A DNA stretch of 17,480 nt, from NCBI GenBank assembly GCA_045650425.1, contig JAZRRD010000007.1, positions 1 through 17,480 of the forward strand, read 5' to 3'. This document shows, in pieces, positions 14,294 to 17,480 of this stretch. The notes beneath the pieces are model-generated. The model had not been told where the DNA came from. It saw only the letters and a program-made list of their open reading frames with translations, and ran no database searches. Numbering within the stretch: the stretch's first letter is position 1; every line of letters starts with the position of its first letter. Source of the stretch: RGIG1752 sp045650425. GTDB lineage: Bacteria; Bacillota_I; Bacilli_A; RF39; UBA660. Position numbers and translations under genes: made by a program.

Positions 14294-15895
14294 ATGAAAA
14301 AATTGTTTTTATTAGCGGTATTAATAGTACTATTACCCATAGTAGTAAAAGCAGAGACATTTTATGCAGGAGAACAGGTTAAAGAAGTCCCATTATATTT
14401 AGATAAAATAACTAAGCAGAGTTATCGATATTTTAAAACGGCATATAGAACTAGTGACAATGTTTTAGTTTATTGCGTTGAACCTGATAAGCTTTTAAGT
14501 GTAACAAATGAATATAATTTTGTAGAAGAAAAGCAATGGGAAAAATTAAATATAAATTATGAAACATGGCGCAGATTAGAACTCCTTGCATATTTTGGCT
14601 ATGGATATGATGGTCATGACAGTGAAAGATGGGCCGCTATTACGCAGTATATGCTTTGGCAAACCGTTTTACCAGAAGGTTGGTATTTAACGTTTACTAA
14701 TGGTTATGGTGGGGAATTTAAAAATATTCACGAAAAAGAAACAAATGAAATTGAAAATTTAATAAAGGATTTTGAAATTTTGCCATCATTTTCAAATCAA
14801 AAATTTAATTTAACTAAAAAAGAACAGTTGATTTTAAAAGATGCAAATAATAATTTAGAAAAATATGAATTGATAAATAATACACCGTTAGAAATCATTA
14901 GAAATAGTAATGAGTTAATAATTAATGCCACAGAAAATGGAACATATACTTTAGAATTTGTACGAGGCAACTATAAACCTACTAAACTTTATATGTCGGA
15001 TAACGATCAATCGGTTATTTCAACTGATGGTGTTCCAGAAAATAGATTTGTTTTAACTGTTGAGGTAGAATCGGGTAACTTAGCTTTAAAAAGAGGTTAT
15101 GATGATTATTTAAATAATGATAGCAAAAGAGAAAATGCAGTTTATGAAATTATTGATAGTAAATCAAACAAACATATTTTATCTACTAATCAAGATGGAA
15201 TAATAAATTTAAGTGATTTGCCTATCGGAGAGGTAACTATAAAAGAACTTAATCCAAGCGTAGGTTATGAAAAAGATGCAAATATTTATAAAGTGACTAT
15301 AAAAAATAACGAAAATACTATTTTAGAGGTAAATCCAAGATTAATTGTAAAAAAAGTAAATATTATAAAAAAATACTTAATCGAAGATGAAAATTTATTG
15401 CCAAATGAAGTTAATTCAATATTTTCAGTATTGAAACAAGATGAATATAAATTGACGGACATAACTAATGAAAATGGAACAGTATCATTTTTAATTCCTT
15501 ACGGGAAATATATTATCAAACAAGACTCAACTTTATTAGGATATGAACTAATGAAAGATTGTTATATAAATGTTGAAAACAGTATCGAAGAAAACTTATC
15601 GTTTATTAATTATAAAAAGGTTATTGAAGAAACACCTGAGGAAAATCCTGAAGAATCTAAACCTTTAGAACCAGAAATACCAGTTTCTAAAGATGAACAA
15701 TCTGAGGATACAGAAAAATCACCTGTCACTGAAGAAGTATTAAATAATGAAAATAATAATAAGTTTTATGAAGATATAAATGATAGCATTGTATTTATTG
15801 AAAATCCTAAAACTAATGATAACATTTATAAAAATTTACTTATTTTTATCATATCAAGCTTATTTTTAGTAAAAATTTTACATAAAATGCAATAA
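14294..15895 (+). CDS. Secreted thioester-domain (TQXA-type) adhesin with SpaA-like repeats and NPKTND sorting signal
   Basis: A 533-residue cell-wall protein. A signal peptide covers residues 1-20 (cleavage likely after VVKA). A thioester domain (TED/TQXA type) follows: Cys61 in VLVYCVEP and Gln118 in AAITQYMLWQ are the expected thioester pair, which in this family can form a covalent bond to host or surface amines. Two SpaA/CnaB-like domains follow (about 255-345, with LSDLPIGEVTIKELNPSVGY; and about 345-445, with LIPYGKYIIKQDSTLLGYEL). Then comes an acidic, proline-containing linker and a C-terminal NPKTND motif (504-509), a hydrophobic segment and a short basic tail, which is a sortase signal. 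I prefer the ATG at 14294, 8 bases after GGAGG (14281-14285). The ATG at 14279 overlaps that site and would put acidic residues ahead of the signal peptide. Confidence 0.85.
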   Translation: MKKLFLLAVLIVLLPIVVKAETFYAGEQVKEVPLYLDKITKQSYRYFKTAYRTSDNVLVYCVEPDKLLSVTNEYNFVEEKQWEKLNINYETWRRLELLAYFGYGYDGHDSERWAAITQYMLWQTVLPEGWYLTFTNGYGGEFKNIHEKETNEIENLIKDFEILPSFSNQKFNLTKKEQLILKDANNNLEKYELINNTPLEIIRNSNELIINATENGTYTLEFVRGNYKPTKLYMSDNDQSVISTDGVPENRFVLTVEVESGNLALKRGYDDYLNNDSKRENAVYEIIDSKSNKHILSTNQDGIINLSDLPIGEVTIKELNPSVGYEKDANIYKVTIKNNENTILEVNPRLIVKKVNIIKKYLIEDENLLPNEVNSIFSVLKQDEYKLTDITNENGTVSFLIPYGKYIIKQDSTLLGYELMKDCYINVENSIEENLSFINYKKVIEETPEENPEESKPLEPEIPVSKDEQSEDTEKSPVTEEVLNNENNNKFYEDINDSIVFIENPKTNDNIYKNLLIFIISSLFLVKILHKMQ

Positions 15896-15909
15896 AATTG
15901 CATTTTTTT
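15884..15909 (+). terminator. Terminator after the thioester protein
   Basis: AAAATGCAA (15884-15892) pairs perfectly with TTGCATTTT (15898-15906) around a 5-base loop and is followed by further Ts. The left arm lies in the last codons, and the stop codon is in the loop region. Confidence 0.8.
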
Positions 15910-15927
15910 GTATAAAAATAAAGGAAA

Positions 15928-15955
15928 TTGTCATTCGATTTGTAATAAATAGTAT
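15928..15955 (+). promoter_or_regulatory. Possible dnaG promoter
   Basis: TTGTCA (15928-15933) and TAGTAT (15950-15955) are 16 bases apart. The boxes are imperfect, and initiation near 15962 would fall inside the ribosome binding site, so this is tentative. Confidence 0.3.
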
Positions 15956-15970
15956 TAGAGGAGCAATTTT

Positions 15971-17480
15971 ATGGCATTTTTAGACGATTCTGAAATAGAA
16001 GCAATAAGAACTAACGCTAATATTATTGATATTATCTCAGATTATCTTCCTTTAACACAAAGGGGTAAGAATTTTTTTGGCGTGTGTCCATTTCATGACG
16101 ATCATTCTCCAAGTATGAGTGTTTCGTCAGAAAAGCAAATTTACAAGTGCTTTTCTTGCGGTGCAGCAGGAAATGTATTTACTTTTGTTCAAGATTATGA
16201 ACATATAACTTTTATCGAAAGTGTTAAACTAGTCGCCGAAAAAATTGGCTATAACATTGTTATTGAAGAAACAAAAAAAACAGAAAAAAATGATGATTCT
16301 TATAAAGCTATGCAACTTGCTGAAATGTTTTATAAGAATAATTTAAATACAAGTTTTGGTCTAAAAGCTAAAGCATATTTAGAAGAAAGAAAAATTAATG
16401 ATATCATTATAAATGAATTTAATATTGGACTATCTTTACCAGAGAAAAAATCATTATATAATTTATTAGAGAAAAAAGGTTATTCAAGCATAACTTTAAA
16501 AAAAATAGGACTTGTTAATATAGATGGTGCAGATGTATATGACAGTTTTGTTAATCGAATTATTTTTCCTATTCATAATTTAGAAGGTCAGGTAGTTGGC
16601 TTTACCGGAAGAATATATAATGGAGAATCAGTAGCTAAATATTTTAACTCTAAAGAAAGTGAAATATTTAAAAAAGGACAAATATTATTTAATTATCATC
16701 GAGCTAAAGATTTTATTAAAGAAAAACATGAAGTAATAATTGTTGAAGGAAATATGGATGCTATAAGAATGTATAGTTATGGTTTTAAAAATACTGTAGC
16801 CTTAATGGGAACTAATTTAACAAAAGATCATATAGATGTCTTAAAGAAATTAAGATCTAAAGTAGTTTTACTTTTAGATAATGATGAAGCCGGAGAAATA
16901 GCAACTATTAATAACGGACAAATGTTAGAAAATAATAATATTGAAACCTATGTTGTTAGATTAAGTGATTATAAAGATCCAGATGATTATTTAGTGCATT
17001 ACGGTTATGATAAAATGAATGAAGTAATTAAAAATAAAGTAAGTTTGATGGAATATAAATTATTTTATTATCAGAAAAATAAAAATTTAGATAATACCAC
17101 TGACTTAGTTACTTTTGTAAAACAAGTACTAAATAGTATAAAGAAAACGAGTGATAATTTAACAAAAGAAATAACTTTAAAAAAATTAAGTGATGAATAT
17201 AACATACCTATCGAGGTTTTAAAAAATGAAATAGAGTTAGATAGTCAAGAAAAAGCAAATAAAATTGAAAATCCAGTTAAAACTAATAATAAATCAAAAT
17301 ACGATAAGGTATGTGAATCGATAATATATTATTTATTGAATGATGGAATGTATGTTAGAATTTACAAAAATAATAATATTTTTGTTGATAACAGAGATTA
17401 TCGTAATATTATTAATGAAATCTTGTATTTTTTTGAAAAATATAATAATATAAAAATCGCTGATTTTATTTCTTATATTT
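15971..17480 (+). CDS. dnaG: DnaG primase, 3' end cut by the window
   Basis: The frame is open to the window end, giving 503 complete codons of DnaG, which makes RNA primers for replication. The N-terminal zinc domain has Cys39-His42-Cys60-Cys63 (CPFH and CFSC). The central catalytic core follows, with a TOPRIM domain: Glu259 in VEGNMDAIRM and Asp303/Asp305 in LLLDNDEAGE bind metal ions, and DPDDYL lies just after. The last residues (from about 435) enter the C-terminal helicase-binding region, so some 80-120 residues are probably missing. The ATG has AGAGGAG at 15957-15963 with a 7-base spacer. It is separated from the thioester gene by a terminator. In Firmicutes the next gene is often the primary sigma factor, which would lie outside the window. 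Confidence 0.95.
   Translation, partial: MAFLDDSEIEAIRTNANIIDIISDYLPLTQRGKNFFGVCPFHDDHSPSMSVSSEKQIYKCFSCGAAGNVFTFVQDYEHITFIESVKLVAEKIGYNIVIEETKKTEKNDDSYKAMQLAEMFYKNNLNTSFGLKAKAYLEERKINDIIINEFNIGLSLPEKKSLYNLLEKKGYSSITLKKIGLVNIDGADVYDSFVNRIIFPIHNLEGQVVGFTGRIYNGESVAKYFNSKESEIFKKGQILFNYHRAKDFIKEKHEVIIVEGNMDAIRMYSYGFKNTVALMGTNLTKDHIDVLKKLRSKVVLLLDNDEAGEIATINNGQMLENNNIETYVVRLSDYKDPDDYLVHYGYDKMNEVIKNKVSLMEYKLFYYQKNKNLDNTTDLVTFVKQVLNSIKKTSDNLTKEITLKKLSDEYNIPIEVLKNEIELDSQEKANKIENPVKTNNKSKYDKVCESIIYYLLNDGMYVRIYKNNNIFVDNRDYRNIINEILYFFEKYNNIKIADFISYI

Noticed and set aside
1..17480. Alternative genetic code with UGA as tryptophan, suggested by the Mollicutes-like composition
   Set aside because: Genes use TGG for Trp and none is interrupted by an in-frame TGA. 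TGA is simply not used as a stop in the visible genes, which is common at low G+C.
1..17480. tRNA or rRNA genes, CRISPR arrays, insertion sequences, att sites
   Set aside because: No cloverleaf-like G+C islands, regularly spaced repeats, transposase frames or terminal inverted repeats were found on either strand.

Overview
The window is A+T-rich bacterial DNA with strong GGAGG/AAGGA-type ribosome binding sites, sigma-A-like promoters and short hairpin-plus-T terminators. Its gene families (YmfF/YmfH M16 pair, thioester-domain and sortase-signal surface protein, SipW/TasA-like exported protein, CHC2-type DnaG) point to a low-GC Firmicute, probably an uncultured, gut-type member of the Bacilli or a Mollicutes-related lineage. 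That taxonomic placement is inference. All visible stops are TAA or TAG and all Trp codons are TGG, so nothing suggests UGA recoding.

Left part (1-6049), the accessory region. Two tandem paralogous genes (1-2277 and 2451-4307) encode large helical-repeat proteins. Each starts with a winged-helix segment resembling the N-terminal domain of AbiEi-type antitoxins and regulators, and each is followed by a hairpin built around GTCG/GTCGAC. Next comes an exported protein with an N-terminal membrane anchor and BspA-like leucine-rich repeats (4436-6025). Two long G runs stand out in this A+T-rich DNA. A G9 lies at codons 15-18 of the first paralog, where loss or gain of one G gives an immediate stop. 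A G8 lies exactly in the spacer between the -35 and -10 boxes of the surface-protein promoter. Both are classic configurations for slipped-strand phase variation, one at translation and one at transcription, in neighbouring genes.

Middle part (6051-12162), housekeeping. It holds a dGTPase-like HD hydrolase, the overlapping M16 pair related to B. subtilis YmfF/YmfH, a single-domain YigZ/IMPACT protein on the minus strand preceded by a probable 25-residue small ORF, and uvrC. The last two units are divergently transcribed.

Right part (12208-17480). An RnfC-like/RnfD-like pair overlaps by 8 bases. The RnfC homolog keeps two 4Fe-4S motifs but appears to lack the glycine-rich FMN/NADH loop, and no other Rnf subunit is present. 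It is followed by a secreted thioester-domain protein with SpaA-like repeats and an NPKTND sorting signal, then by dnaG, which runs off the window end.

Several promoters place the -10 box only about 5-10 bases upstream of the Shine-Dalgarno sequence, implying very short leaders. The most novel signal is the left module: a phase-variable candidate regulator family beside a surface protein whose promoter is itself phase-variable.
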